DNA from: an archaeon
Lineage (GTDB): Archaea > Nanobdellota > Nanobdellia > Woesearchaeales > UBA11576
Assembly (NCBI GenBank): GCA_020052935.1
Contig: JAGVOD010000074.1
Coordinates: forward strand, 1-41,919
Direction of reading: 5' to 3'
DNA length: 41,919 bases
In this document: piece after piece, positions 25,787 through 36,500 of the stretch
Layout: the number at the start of each line of letters is the position of its first letter
Position numbering within the stretch: the stretch's first letter is position 1
Notes under the pieces: model-generated
What the model saw: only the letters and a program-made list of their open reading frames with translations
Databases searched by the model: none
What the model was told of the DNA's origin: nothing
Translations under genes and position numbers: made by a program

Positions 25787-26254
25787 ATGGTGTACGGGTC
25801 TAGAGCCATGATAAACCACCAAATAAGGGAAAACGGGAAAAAGCGCAGCATTTTTGACAAGGTGAATGAAGTCAAACAGCACATTAAGGCGATTATTCCA
25901 GAATTAGATGGCGACAGGTTGATACATATGTTGTCTCATTGTCGCAACTTTCATGATGGGAAGCTTCACTATGGACGAAGGGGAATCCCTGAGAATATCC
26001 AGAGAATAAGGGAATTGACTGAGACAGAAAAGATTCTCTATGCCTTGCTTCTTAAACTAGAACTCAATCCTAGCGTAGTCTATAGATGGTTTCTTGCTAC
26101 GAGAGTTCCTGCTGACATAAAGGAGAAGCTAGCCAAGGGTCAGATTAGTCAGAAGAAGGCATTGGAGATAAGTGCCAATAGGAAGCGGGTGAAGGAAAGC
26201 AATGTTGGACTTCTTATGATGGAAGAGATAAGGACAATCATGAGTTCGTTATGA
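25787..26254 (+). CDS. ParB/KorB-like HTH DNA-binding protein
   Basis: LELNPSVVYRWFLATRVPADIKEKLAKGQISQKKALEISANRKR ParB-like HTH. Confidence 0.65.
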   Translation: MVYGSRAMINHQIRENGKKRSIFDKVNEVKQHIKAIIPELDGDRLIHMLSHCRNFHDGKLHYGRRGIPENIQRIRELTETEKILYALLLKLELNPSVVYRWFLATRVPADIKEKLAKGQISQKKALEISANRKRVKESNVGLLMMEEIRTIMSSL

Positions 26255-26264
26255 TGCGAGGTGG

Positions 26265-27083
26265 TTGAAGATGAGCAATAATAACCGTCTGCCAAGCGCT
26301 TTGAATGTTGAGCAGTTGAACAAGATTTTTGAGGCTATTAATCAGCCGAAACTTTCCATAGGTGCATTTGTGACATTCTTCTGCGGCCTGCGTCTTAATG
26401 AGATTTGCAGGCTGAAGGTTGAGGATGTCGATCTTATGAACAGGCGGCTGAAAGTTGTTGACTCAAAGAACCCTAACAGGTCTATTGCTGGCTATGGTAA
26501 GGATAGGTACGTGCCTATACCTAGGAAGGCAATCGGACCCATCACCAAGTGGCTAGAAATCATCGGTACTGACAGCAAATGGTTTTTGCCTTCCATGACT
26601 ACCCCTGACGCTCATATTCGTGGTAAAAGCCTCTACGAGCAGTTCAGGGACTCTTTAAGGAGGTCTAATCTTCTTATTCCTACACTGCCTTACATTGAAA
26701 AGACAGGCCCTCACAAGGGCATACAGAAGGCCAGGCACAAGTATTATTTCCACACGTTGAGGCATTCTTATGCTACTTATCTTTTGAGCAAAGGTGTTGA
26801 CATTTACACCATCTCTAACCTTCTTGGGCATAATCAGGTCACGACTACGCAGATATACGCTAAGATAAACACAACCCAGCAAAAGTTAGCGGTTGAGGAT
26901 GCTTTCAGTGCCCCACTGATGGAATTCAGGCCGAATCATCAACAAGGGATGCGACAGATAGAGCAGCCAATGCAGAACAACGAGAGCTTGGAGCGATTGC
27001 GCTTAGAGGTTGAAAGAAACAGGATAGAGCTTGAGAAAATGAAGATGATGAGAGGGCAGATCATCGTTGAACGCATGGTTTAG
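26265..27083 (+). CDS. Tyrosine recombinase/integrase
   Basis: FCGLRLNEICRLKVEDVD, HTLRHSYATYLLSKGVDIYTISNLLGHNQVTTTQIYAKI. Confidence 0.94.
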   Translation: MKMSNNNRLPSALNVEQLNKIFEAINQPKLSIGAFVTFFCGLRLNEICRLKVEDVDLMNRRLKVVDSKNPNRSIAGYGKDRYVPIPRKAIGPITKWLEIIGTDSKWFLPSMTTPDAHIRGKSLYEQFRDSLRRSNLLIPTLPYIEKTGPHKGIQKARHKYYFHTLRHSYATYLLSKGVDIYTISNLLGHNQVTTTQIYAKINTTQQKLAVEDAFSAPLMEFRPNHQQGMRQIEQPMQNNESLERLRLEVERNRIELEKMKMMRGQIIVERMV

Positions 27084-27089
27084 TTGTCA

Positions 27090-27106
27090 TACAAATGCCG
27101 TACAAA
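27090..27106. repeat. 17-bp direct repeat, copy 2
   Basis: TACAAATGCCGTACAAA followed by TTATTTAAACTC. Confidence 0.85.
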
Positions 27107-27182
27107 TTATTTAAACTCAGTTTTCTAGTATTCTTTCTGTAAGTGCGCGCGCACTTCATAAACAACTCGGAGGTGGGTTATT

Positions 27183-27347
27183 GTGAAGTGCAAGATATGC
27201 TGTAAGAGACTAAGGAACGACGAAGACAAGCTTTGCAGCGATTGCTTTGACTTCTATTCGTGGAAATACAAGACGGAAGAAGGCGTCGATAAAATCCTTG
27301 AACAATACGAGGTGCAGAAAGATGCTGACAAGAACCACTCGGAATAA
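27183..27347 (+). CDS. Small Cys4 zinc-binding protein (54 aa)
   Basis: GTG start: MKCKICCKRLRNDEDKLCSDCFDFYSWKYKTEEGVDKILEQYEVQKDADKNHSE*. Confidence 0.7.
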   Translation: MKCKICCKRLRNDEDKLCSDCFDFYSWKYKTEEGVDKILEQYEVQKDADKNHSE

Positions 27348-27636
27348 TGTCTTGCTCTACCTGACGTTTTGGGCAGTTTACGGCCCTCTTGTCATTGTTA
27401 CTTGGCACTCTGGTGGCGGGACTCTCTTCCAGCTCTCTATTGTGCTGCTGATTGGCCTGGGGATTGTCCTTGCTGGCTTGTTTGTCAAGGAGCGTTTCCT
27501 CGACAGGGAAGAGGATGATTATGACTTCCTGGAAGAGGAACCTGATGAAGAGCGCAGGGAAGGATTGGCTGCGACAGAATGTTTTGATAATGTTTTCAAG
27601 CCTGATTTCGGCAGGGTCGAGTATGACCTTGACTAA
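27322..27636 (+). CDS. 2-TM membrane protein in T4SS operon
   Basis: Hydrophobic N-terminal half then acidic tail; located between small Zn protein and VirB2-like gene. Confidence 0.65.
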   Translation: MLTRTTRNNVLLYLTFWAVYGPLVIVTWHSGGGTLFQLSIVLLIGLGIVLAGLFVKERFLDREEDDYDFLEEEPDEERREGLAATECFDNVFKPDFGRVEYDLD

Positions 27637-27652
27637 CCATGCGGAGGTATGA

Positions 27653-27988
27653 ATGATGAACAAGACAATATTGCTTTTTGCCTTCCTTGGGCTGTTGCTG
27701 TTGCCGTTGGTGCTTGCTGATGTCGCGAGCCTGAACACGACAGTGAGCCCTGAGGATAAGGCCAAGTTTGACGCAATCCTGACGCCGGTGATGAAGATTT
27801 ACAACTTCATCAAGTACATCGCTTCAGCAGTGGCGCTATTGTTCCTGTTGTATGGCGGCATCAGCTACATGACTTCAGGCAACGACCCAAGGCAGAAAGA
27901 CACATCCAAGAACATCATAATGTATGTCATCATAGGACTCTTGGTGATTTGGGCTGCGCCACTGATTGTCGAGCTGCTGGTGGGATGA
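27653..27988 (+). CDS. VirB2/TrbC-like pilin subunit
   Basis: Signal peptide, then two TM segments (IYNFIKYIASAVALLFLLYGGISYMTSG, NIIMYVIIGLLVIWAAPLIVELLVG), typical size and topology. Confidence 0.75.
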   Translation: MMNKTILLFAFLGLLLLPLVLADVASLNTTVSPEDKAKFDAILTPVMKIYNFIKYIASAVALLFLLYGGISYMTSGNDPRQKDTSKNIIMYVIIGLLVIWAAPLIVELLVG

Positions 27989-29352
27989 TGAAAAATCTTC
28001 TTTTTCTCTTCTTGTTGCTCGTTCCAGTAGCTTCAGCTATTGACTGCTCTAAGACGATGCACGCTGATTTGTGTGAGCAGGTCATGTCGAGTGATGCGGC
28101 GAGCGATGAGAAGGAGTGGTTGGTGACTGAGCTTATCCAGGATAGGCGCAACAGTCCTAACCACGAGTTTGTTTATGACTGGAATACTAAGGTTGATACT
28201 TTCCTCCCCCCTGAGGGCATTACCAAGTACAGCAGCGGTTTCATCAAGGATTCTTGGCTTAAGCTGCTGGCGGTAATGCCCTCTTTCCTCGAAAACGACA
28301 CTCTTTACGTCAATGACACTGGCGAATTGCTCTCTGCTTACAATCATAGGATTGAGATTCCTCCTGATTACAGAAGTCCTGGCTATCCGCAGACCAAGGA
28401 CGGCGATTGCGCGACGTATTATCATCTTGTGGAGCATACTGCTGTGTTTGACGCCTTCAACAACCACGCTTATCTCGGCAGCAGTCACCTTGTCAATTAC
28501 ACCGCTAATTGTGATGCTGAGTTCTCAGGAAGGTATGACATCCTTCTCAGGACTGACATCGACCATTGGAAGTGGAACAAATACTGCTGTGCAAAGAACA
28601 AGAAGGGAAAGTGCACAAAATACTGCTACACGTGCAAGTTCAGCTACACTCAGCACAAAGTAGACAACGTGACAGTGACCGACAAGATAGGGACAAAACA
28701 CTTTAAGCAGAATATGACTGCGAGCTTCAGTCTGCTCGATCAGTATGAGAACACGAGCAAGGGAAAGCTGAAAGCAGGCAATTTCTCATCACTGCATCTT
28801 GAATTTGCAGAGTCTAACTTCACAGAGTACAATTACGTCTATACTTTGAACAGGAGCATACCGCTGCACAACATCCTGACTGTCAAGGCGGAGAAGCTCA
28901 ACAGGAAAAGCGCAAGAAACCTGAACTTCATAGGCAACGAGACATACATAATGACTTTGAAGAACACGAGCAACTGCACTATAACGCTTCAAGATCATTT
29001 CTCTACGAAGAACTTACCTTGTAATCTGACTGCGCCAGAACCCGACGCAGTGATAGAGACTGACAAGACAAGCTACGATGACAACGAGACAATACATGTA
29101 ACCATGATGCCTGACAAGGAGTTTAACCTCACCTACGCAGGCAAGAACTATACTGCAAGCGGTTCAATCAACCTGAAAGCTGAGTATCCTCACAACAGGA
29201 TAAGCATCTTCCAGAAAGGCAAGGAGATAAGCAAGGTCATTCAGGTCAAGGACAAGCAGCCGTGGAACGTTCTTCTCAGCGTAACCATGTTCGGCGGGCT
29301 GAACTACATCCTCGTGGGAATAGTCAGGAAGACGTGGGGTGGTCTGCTTTGA
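27985..29352 (+). CDS. Secreted/membrane-anchored T4SS-associated surface protein
   Basis: Signal peptide MMKNLLFLFLLLVPVASA; Cys-rich CCAKNKKGKCTKYCYTCKF; many N-x-S/T sequons; C-terminal TM. ATGATGA overlap with VirB2-like gene. Confidence 0.75.
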   Translation: MMKNLLFLFLLLVPVASAIDCSKTMHADLCEQVMSSDAASDEKEWLVTELIQDRRNSPNHEFVYDWNTKVDTFLPPEGITKYSSGFIKDSWLKLLAVMPSFLENDTLYVNDTGELLSAYNHRIEIPPDYRSPGYPQTKDGDCATYYHLVEHTAVFDAFNNHAYLGSSHLVNYTANCDAEFSGRYDILLRTDIDHWKWNKYCCAKNKKGKCTKYCYTCKFSYTQHKVDNVTVTDKIGTKHFKQNMTASFSLLDQYENTSKGKLKAGNFSSLHLEFAESNFTEYNYVYTLNRSIPLHNILTVKAEKLNRKSARNLNFIGNETYIMTLKNTSNCTITLQDHFSTKNLPCNLTAPEPDAVIETDKTSYDDNETIHVTMMPDKEFNLTYAGKNYTASGSINLKAEYPHNRISIFQKGKEISKVIQVKDKQPWNVLLSVTMFGGLNYILVGIVRKTWGGLL

Positions 29353-30182
29353 CTGAGTGCGGACTATCCAACCTCGCGACATGCATACCTGAGAAGTTAT
29401 TCGAATATATACTCACAATAGTCAATGCTCCGTTCCAGCCTTTGCTTGACGCCATAAATTCCTTGATGACGCAGCCAGTCAACATCCACATCTTTGAAAG
29501 CTTGTGGGTGATAATCATATACATAATCTCGATGTTCTACGGTCTCTTCCTTCTTTTCGCAGGGTTTAACTTCATGATTTCTGGCTACGACGCTGCTAAA
29601 AGGGAGAACGCAAAAGAATGGCTTAAGAACACCGTCTTGATGATACTGTTCGTCCAAGCCAGCTTCCTGATTTACGAGCTCGTAATAGAAGTCGGCGCGC
29701 TGCTGGCAGCAGGCGTGATGGACATCATAGACCCGCACTTCTTCCTCCTGACAGCAGACAGCATAACAAACATCGGCCTTGAACTGCTTCTCGGCATGTT
29801 CTACGGCATCATACTTGTCATAACCGTGGTGTTTCTTGCTTTACGCTACCTGCTAGTGGCTGTTGGTGTGTTGTTCTTCCCTTTCGCGCTGTTCTTTTAC
29901 TTTATCCCACCACTGCAAGAATACGGGAAGGCACTGCTGAACATACTTCTCGTGATAATCTTCGTGCCGTTCTTCAACGCGCTCATCTTGTTTGCAGCAT
30001 CAGCCTTGCTCGACCTGCCAGTGTTCGACAACTTCAAGATTGTGCTGATGATATCCGCCTTCCTGCTCATCAACCTATTGTCTCTTTTCCTCATCATACT
30101 TGGAATATTCAAGGCAACCACTTCCGCAGCCAACTCAGACGCAGGAAAAGCGATAGGAGCTGCCGTAAAGTATTTCGCATAG
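29349..30182 (+). CDS. VirB6/TrbL-like polytopic membrane protein
   Basis: 6+ TM segments; TTGA overlap with preceding gene; VirB2/VirB4 neighbourhood. Confidence 0.75.
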   Translation: MTECGLSNLATCIPEKLFEYILTIVNAPFQPLLDAINSLMTQPVNIHIFESLWVIIIYIISMFYGLFLLFAGFNFMISGYDAAKRENAKEWLKNTVLMILFVQASFLIYELVIEVGALLAAGVMDIIDPHFFLLTADSITNIGLELLLGMFYGIILVITVVFLALRYLLVAVGVLFFPFALFFYFIPPLQEYGKALLNILLVIIFVPFFNALILFAASALLDLPVFDNFKIVLMISAFLLINLLSLFLIILGIFKATTSAANSDAGKAIGAAVKYFA

Positions 30183-30184
30183 AA

Positions 30185-30246
30185 GTACCCGTAGGCGAAA
30201 ACTACCAGGTATTGCACGAAGGAGGGTAACGAGCCTCCCGACGACT
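30185..30246 (+). other. Two-hairpin structured motif, copy 1
   Basis: GTACC-C-GTAG-GCGAAAA-CTAC-CA-GGTAT then GGAGG-GTAACGAG-CCTCC then CGACGAC. Confidence 0.6.
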
Positions 30247-30293
30247 GAGTAATATTTATAAATGAACTGCGCCTAACAGATGTATTGGGGGTT

Positions 30294-31772
30294 ATGGTGG
30301 AAAAAGTCAAGAAAATAGTGCTATTCTGTGTACTTCTGCTGATTATTATAGCAGTGGCGGGATGTGGAGGAAAGCAAGGCGTTCTTAAATCTAAACCAGT
30401 TATTCAAAAATCAATCACACCTCCAGTTGAAACGCAAGAGCCAGTAATTGTTGATGTTATTCAGAACAATGATTCTGTTGTAGTTAATGATACTTCGGGC
30501 GTCAATAAGAAAATCAATCTTGAAAGATTTGACCAGTCTTTGATCTTTGACACGGTGACTTATGACTTTGGAAGAACTGACAACCCTCCAACCAAGTACG
30601 TATTATTTAATACATCTTTTAGTATTAAAGCTGTTGGCTATTCTGACCAAAATGATGCTATGAGCATCCAAATTAATGAAGAGACATTTCAAGGTCTTAA
30701 ACGCGGGTCTGTCGTCGAACTAAAAGATGGCACACTTTTTGGTGTTGTGGCGGTTGTATTTCCTTCTTGTGCGCGCATCCAAAACTGCAATCCTTACCCT
30801 TATGCGCGATTCTACTTGTGGAAAAAAGATGAATTCATGTTCCACTGCGATTCTAATGAGGATTGCGTGTCTGTTCTTGGAGATTGTTGCAGTTGTGATG
30901 ATGGTGGTTTTAATATTCCTATGGGCGCATCATACGCGAATAGTTGGAGCGAGAAGATCTCAAATGAAAGTTATTATGAGACAAGAGATTTAAGAGATTG
31001 TGGGAAATCGCAGTTTTGCAAGGGCGATATTCAGCTTGGTAGTTGTTACAAGAAGCCAACCTGCACAAACAAGACCTGCGTACTCGCTAATGACCCTGAA
31101 ACTCCCCCTCCTTCAGAGCTTGACGTTGGCGAAGAAGTCGCGTTCATACCAAATTTTCATAGTGAAGAATATAAGAGAATAACTATTGACCAGTATACTA
31201 ATATGTTGTGGGGGCATCACGAAATTAACGAAAGCATTATTGGCAGGCCAATTTATTTTGATGGTCAGGTGTTTGTTCCTCCTTGGTATTATGGAAATGC
31301 GGGCACGAATGCGATCATACTTGTTGATGGAGACATTTCAGGAGTGCTGGAAAATGAGATGCTTCTTCATTCATTCATAAACATTAATTGCGTAGTTAAT
31401 AATTTTAAAGTTGAACACTGCACAGACCTCGAGCCATTCGCAAAATACGCCTTTTTCGGTTATCTGGTGCGACTTCCTCCCGACCCTATGAACTACGGAG
31501 AAAATATCAAATTGGACCTGCGTGCCGTAAAGAAACTAGAAGAGCCAGAGAGAAAGTATGCCTCGCTTGAGCCAACACGATGCCATGAAAATCTCGATTG
31601 TGGTTGGATAGCTGCCGACTGCTGGGAAGGATATTCGTGGGAATGCCTTAATAAGAAAGCAGAAGAGTATTTCTGCAAATATGGCAAAAGCTATGCTGGC
31701 GGCGGAGAACCGACGCCAGGAGCACCCGGAACACCCTGCACGTGTAAAGCAGGCAAATGTGCCGCGGGATAA
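30294..31772 (+). CDS. Cys-rich lipoprotein
   Basis: Lipobox VAGC; several Cys pairs; TATA-like aatatttataaa upstream. Confidence 0.75.
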   Translation: MVEKVKKIVLFCVLLLIIIAVAGCGGKQGVLKSKPVIQKSITPPVETQEPVIVDVIQNNDSVVVNDTSGVNKKINLERFDQSLIFDTVTYDFGRTDNPPTKYVLFNTSFSIKAVGYSDQNDAMSIQINEETFQGLKRGSVVELKDGTLFGVVAVVFPSCARIQNCNPYPYARFYLWKKDEFMFHCDSNEDCVSVLGDCCSCDDGGFNIPMGASYANSWSEKISNESYYETRDLRDCGKSQFCKGDIQLGSCYKKPTCTNKTCVLANDPETPPPSELDVGEEVAFIPNFHSEEYKRITIDQYTNMLWGHHEINESIIGRPIYFDGQVFVPPWYYGNAGTNAIILVDGDISGVLENEMLLHSFININCVVNNFKVEHCTDLEPFAKYAFFGYLVRLPPDPMNYGENIKLDLRAVKKLEEPERKYASLEPTRCHENLDCGWIAADCWEGYSWECLNKKAEEYFCKYGKSYAGGGEPTPGAPGTPCTCKAGKCAAG

Positions 31773-31784
31773 GAGGCCACAACA

Positions 31785-32240
31785 ATGCCAAAATGCGGAT
31801 ACTGCAAAGCAGAAGTCGAGAAAGGAGCGAAAAAGTGTCAGAGTTGCGGGCACATCTTCTCTCGCAAAGATGAAAACTGGTTCAAGCGGAACAAACACAT
31901 TTTGATTGGATTAGGAATAGGGATAGTTTTCAGTTTATTCTTTGTATATCATACAATCAATAAATATTCTTATAAGCTTTCGGCAGCCATTATAATGGCT
32001 GTTATTTGGATGGTGGTGTGGCTTTTTATTGGTTGCTTAATTGCTATATTAATCACGTTAAAAAGTGTTTTTGCGTGGTGTACTTTTCTTAGCGGTTTTA
32101 TTGCCTTTTTTTACTCTGTGACTTTTGCAGAACTTGATTATGCGGGAGGTTTATTGCAAATCCAATTTATTACTGTTTTCGGCATTATTTGCGGAGCAGT
32201 GATAGGATTTTTTGTTACTAAAATAGCGAAGATAAAATGA
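31785..32240 (+). CDS. Zinc-ribbon + multi-TM protein
   Basis: MPKCGYCKAEVEKGAKKCQSCGHIFSRKDENW then 4 TM. Confidence 0.8.
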   Translation: MPKCGYCKAEVEKGAKKCQSCGHIFSRKDENWFKRNKHILIGLGIGIVFSLFFVYHTINKYSYKLSAAIIMAVIWMVVWLFIGCLIAILITLKSVFAWCTFLSGFIAFFYSVTFAELDYAGGLLQIQFITVFGIICGAVIGFFVTKIAKIK

Positions 32241-32560
32241 AAAGTAAAAATAAAACAACTAACTGGTGGCAAGAAAGGACGTGTGCCCAGAAAGGTTCTA
32301 TATTCGGTTTGGTTGCAGCCATTCTTGGCGATATTTCAATTCTCACTGCAACCACTCCTTTCGCCATACTTCTTCTACCTTTTTACATATTAATAATGGT
32401 TGTATACCTATTATATGAATTGGTGTTTGGATTTCAAGGAGAGTTTGGTGCTCTGATCCCCGCAATGATATTGTCCTTAATAATTTATCCGCTGTTAGGA
32501 TACCTAATTGGATTAATAGTCACAAAAATTAGGGGTAGAAACTTAAATGGAAAAAATTGA
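32237..32560 (+). CDS. Small multi-TM protein
   Basis: ATGA overlap with upstream gene; hydrophobic. Confidence 0.6.
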   Translation: MKSKNKTTNWWQERTCAQKGSIFGLVAAILGDISILTATTPFAILLLPFYILIMVVYLLYELVFGFQGEFGALIPAMILSLIIYPLLGYLIGLIVTKIRGRNLNGKN

Positions 32561-32577
32561 TCAACTAAGAAATTAAC

Positions 32578-33024
32578 ATGGCACAAAAAAACACAATAGC
32601 AACCATTCTTTTCATGATTGCGGTAGTTCTTTCAGTAATCGGGGTGTTCCTCTCCTTCTGGAGGCGTTCAGGTTTAGGATTCGCTGCGATTGTGACTCCT
32701 CTGTTTGTGCTTTTCTTCGGGGGATGGGTTGCGATAATAGTGATAAGGAACAGAAACAGAAAACTGACCAAAGAGGAATTTGAACGAAGTGTTAAAACGT
32801 ATGGGAAGAGGCTTATGATTTATAGAATTATTTACGGGTCGATTGTCATTCTGGCCGTCGGAGTTCCCGGATTCATCTTTTTTATCAACGATGCAACACT
32901 CACGTCTGCACTGTTAACCCTGTTTGGCTTTGGTTTTGGCGCTTTCTTGATTATTGGCAGCAAGTTCCTTGCCAGACTGGAAATCAAGATTCTTTGCCGG
33001 TTGCAAGAGCGTATGCAGAAATAA
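32578..33024 (+). CDS. Multi-TM membrane protein
   Basis: 4 TM segments with charged linkers. Confidence 0.6.
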   Translation: MAQKNTIATILFMIAVVLSVIGVFLSFWRRSGLGFAAIVTPLFVLFFGGWVAIIVIRNRNRKLTKEEFERSVKTYGKRLMIYRIIYGSIVILAVGVPGFIFFINDATLTSALLTLFGFGFGAFLIIGSKFLARLEIKILCRLQERMQK

Positions 33025-33132
33025 TTTCCTTCTGTTTCTATATCGCTATTGGCATAATCTTCCTTAAGCGACAACTAACGAGTCAAGAACTAAGTCGCAA
33101 CAGAGGCTCGATGACGAGTTGACAAATAGCAA

Positions 33133-33516
33133 CTAAGTTTTACTCTTCATAGCGAACCAAAATTCAGTCATGCCTGCTGAAATAAAGTAACCCATAAGAC
33201 CATACAAAACAATCAGACTTAGACTGGTCGGAAAGAATAAATGCAGGAAAGGAACTGCACACAATATTACGAAAATTAGGCACGTGAAAACAACACCTAA
33301 GTCTCCTTCCATCTCAGAAAAAATCAATTGTAGGATTCTAATAACAATGCCGCCTATAAAAAATATGATAATCATTGAGATGAGGTTCCGATGCACTTCT
33401 TCTTGTATTGTAATAATTCCAAAAAAGGTTGCTATAAAAAATGAGAAAAATATCGCAGACCTTACCGCGGTGTGTCGTGATTTTATTTTTGATATAATCT
33501 TATCCAAGATTCTCAT
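33133..33516 (-). CDS. Multi-TM membrane protein
   Basis: Start set at MRILDKI because the longer ORF overlaps the virB4-like start. Confidence 0.5.
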   Translation of the reverse strand: MRILDKIISKIKSRHTAVRSAIFFSFFIATFFGIITIQEEVHRNLISMIIIFFIGGIVIRILQLIFSEMEGDLGVVFTCLIFVILCAVPFLHLFFPTSLSLIVLYGLMGYFISAGMTEFWFAMKSKT

Positions 33517-33570
33517 TGTTGCTACCACCAATTGATTTAACAGAGTTTCCGTATATAAACCTTCCTTCTC

Positions 33571-36500
33571 ATGCCTTACGAAATACCCGCCGAGATAGCT
33601 TATGAGGAGAAGATTATCTTTGGGCTGACTTTCAGGCAACTTATCTACTGCCTGTTGTTCAGCCCCTTAGTGATAGCTATATTGTTCAAGGCGCCGTTTG
33701 ACATCTACACCAGGGTTGGCTTGGCGTTGATCCCTGCCGGCATTTGTGCTTTGTTCATCTTTACGCCAATCATAAAGTGGTTTCTTGATTGGTACAGGTG
33801 GCTTGATTGGAGGGAGTTCTATCTCATGGACAATCACATGAAGAGGATGTTCCGGCTTGACAGGATAAAGGACTCGGCAGTGCATGTTTCAGGCAGGAGA
33901 TTGTCCGTCATCAGAGTTGAGCCGATTAATTTTAGCATCAGGAACAAACAGGAAAAAGACATTACCATAATGGCGTTCCAGAGATTCCTGAACAGCCTTG
34001 ACTTCCCTGTGCAGATTGTGATAGCTACTGATAGCATCAACCTTGACCACTACACATCCACCCAAGAGATGAAGGCAGAGGATGTTGCCAGGAAGACCAA
34101 AAACGAGCAGTACACCGAGCTGTTCAAGGACTACAAGGCGCATCTGTATAGCACTGTGTCGAAGGGGAGTCTTGTAAATCGTATCTTCTATCTTGTTATC
34201 CCTGAGAGCGGTCGTCTTGGTTTAGGCATTCAGGTTGATGTGTGCTGCGACCTATTGAAGAATATCGGTTTGAGGCACAAGGTTCTTGCTGGTGAGGAGT
34301 TGAAGCAGGCATTGGCTGGCTTTTTCAACAATCTTTACGTTGATGATGACAAGAAGCCGCTGATGGATGAAGTTGAGGGTGATGAGAACAAGCTTCACTA
34401 TGCTGTCGCCCCGAAATGTGTCCGCAATCACATGGACTGCATCCAGGTTGGTGACAAGCTCACAAGGACGATTGCTGTCAAGGGCTATCCGAGGATTGTT
34501 GAGGCTGGTTTCCTTGATAAACTCATAACAATAAATGGGGATTTTGACCTGTCCATCCATATCGAGCCTTTTGAGATTGAGCATATGATGGTTACGCTCA
34601 ACCGCGAGCTTCAGAAGCAGCGTGCCGACCTGTATGCGATGCAGCAGAAGGGAATTATCAATCCTGCGCTTGAAATCAAGTATAAGGACACTCGTGCTGT
34701 GATGGAGAACATCCAGATGGGCAACGAGAAATTGTTTAACGTCTCGCTTTACATCACCTGCAAGGGCTCGTCGATAAAAGAGCTTGACCTGCTGACGAAG
34801 AAGGTTGAGTCCGAGCTTAATGCGTTGCTTATGCTTTCTTACAGGCTGAGGTTTCTCATGCACAAGGGAATAAAGTCCACTTTCCCTGTTGCTGAGAACG
34901 AGCTGGGCGTCAGACGAAGTGTTACTACGAAAGCGCTCTCTGCGTTTTTCCCTTTCACGAGCCAGTTCTTGCAGATTGATGAGGATGGCATCTGGCTCGG
35001 CCTCAATGGGAATAACATCCCAATTATCAAGGACTTGTTCAAGCTCTACAACATCAACGGTGTGATTCTTGCGAGCAGCGGAGGCGGGAAGAGCTATTTT
35101 ACAAAGCTCATGATCTCCCGCCTCTTGCTCAACGGAACAAAAGTCATGGTCGTTGACCCGCAGTCAGAATACACTGACCTCGTGCAGAGGTTCAACGGCC
35201 AGCTTGTCACCATATCAAGGACATCAAACACAATCATAAACCCTCTTGACTTGATGGGGCATGACTTCGATGAGAAGAAGCTGACGCTGATGGACTTGTT
35301 CCCTGTCATGCTGGGCCAGACAAGCGAGATACAAAAAGCAGTCCTCGACAGGGCATTGACCATAATATACGCCAGCAAAACAATCACCAACAATCCAGAG
35401 ACTTGGAGAAACGCCCCTCCCATGATGAGCGACCTGCTCAACCAGCTCAAGAAGATGTCAAAGACTGCCACGAAAGTGGAGTCAGAGACATACAGGAGTC
35501 TCATAAACCGCATCGAGATGTATGTTACAGGAGTTTTCTCTTTCCTCAATAAGCAGACAAATATCAACTTCAACAATCACCTTGTGTGCTTTAACATTGG
35601 TGACATGCCAAACCAGGTAAAGCCGACAGTCATGTTCCTCATCCTTGATTATGTCTACATGAAGATGCGCAAGGACATAGAGCGCAAGATACTCGTAATT
35701 GATGAAGCATGGAGCCTCTTAGAACGCACAGAGGACGAGAGCTACATCTTCCGCATAGTCAAGACGTGCAGGAAGTTCAACATGGGCTTGCTTCTGATAA
35801 CGCAGGACGTGGGAGACCTCTTGAAGAATGAGGCAGGTAAAGCCCTGTTGAACAACTCAGAGTATACATTACTATTAAGACAAAAACCGGCAATCATCGA
35901 GCAGGTCGAGACAACATTCAGGCTGAGCCAGCAAGAGAAAGACCACCTGCTGACTGCGAAGGCAGGAGAAGGTATAATCATAATCTCTAATGAGCACTCT
36001 GAGATAAGGATAGTCGCAAGCCCTGAAGAGCACAAAATCATAACCACAAACGCTGATGAGCGCCTGAAGAAAGAGAGGGACAATGCCAAAGAACCAACCG
36101 CCAAATACGAAACCCCCACCCCACCCGCCCAACAAGACAAAGGATTCTACAAGAAAGCCAACCTTTCAGAGACCGAAGCTAAACAGCTTCTTGAAAAGGG
36201 ATACATCGTCAGCGAGCACGTAGGCCTGTTTGGAGGCCGCAGGGAAGAATATCTCCTGAAGCCCAGGCATAATGAGAGTCCAGAGCACTTCTTCACAGTC
36301 AAGGCAATAGAGGAATACCTGCGCCAATACACCGACAAGGTCGTGCTTTACGAGACCACCAATCCAGACATAGTTTTCAAAGCAAACGAGCAACAGATGG
36401 CAATAGAAGTTGAGACTGGAAAGCGCCATCCTTCACGGCTCACTGAAAAAGTAAATGAGCTGAAAAGCTCCTACAAAAATGACTGGTTCTTTGTCGTGAC

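Noticed and set aside
30185-30246. Hammerhead or guanidine/fluoride riboswitch identity for the two-hairpin motif
   Set aside because: GCGAAAA and CGAYGAC resemble fragments of known cores, but the order and connectivity of the consensus elements do not match.
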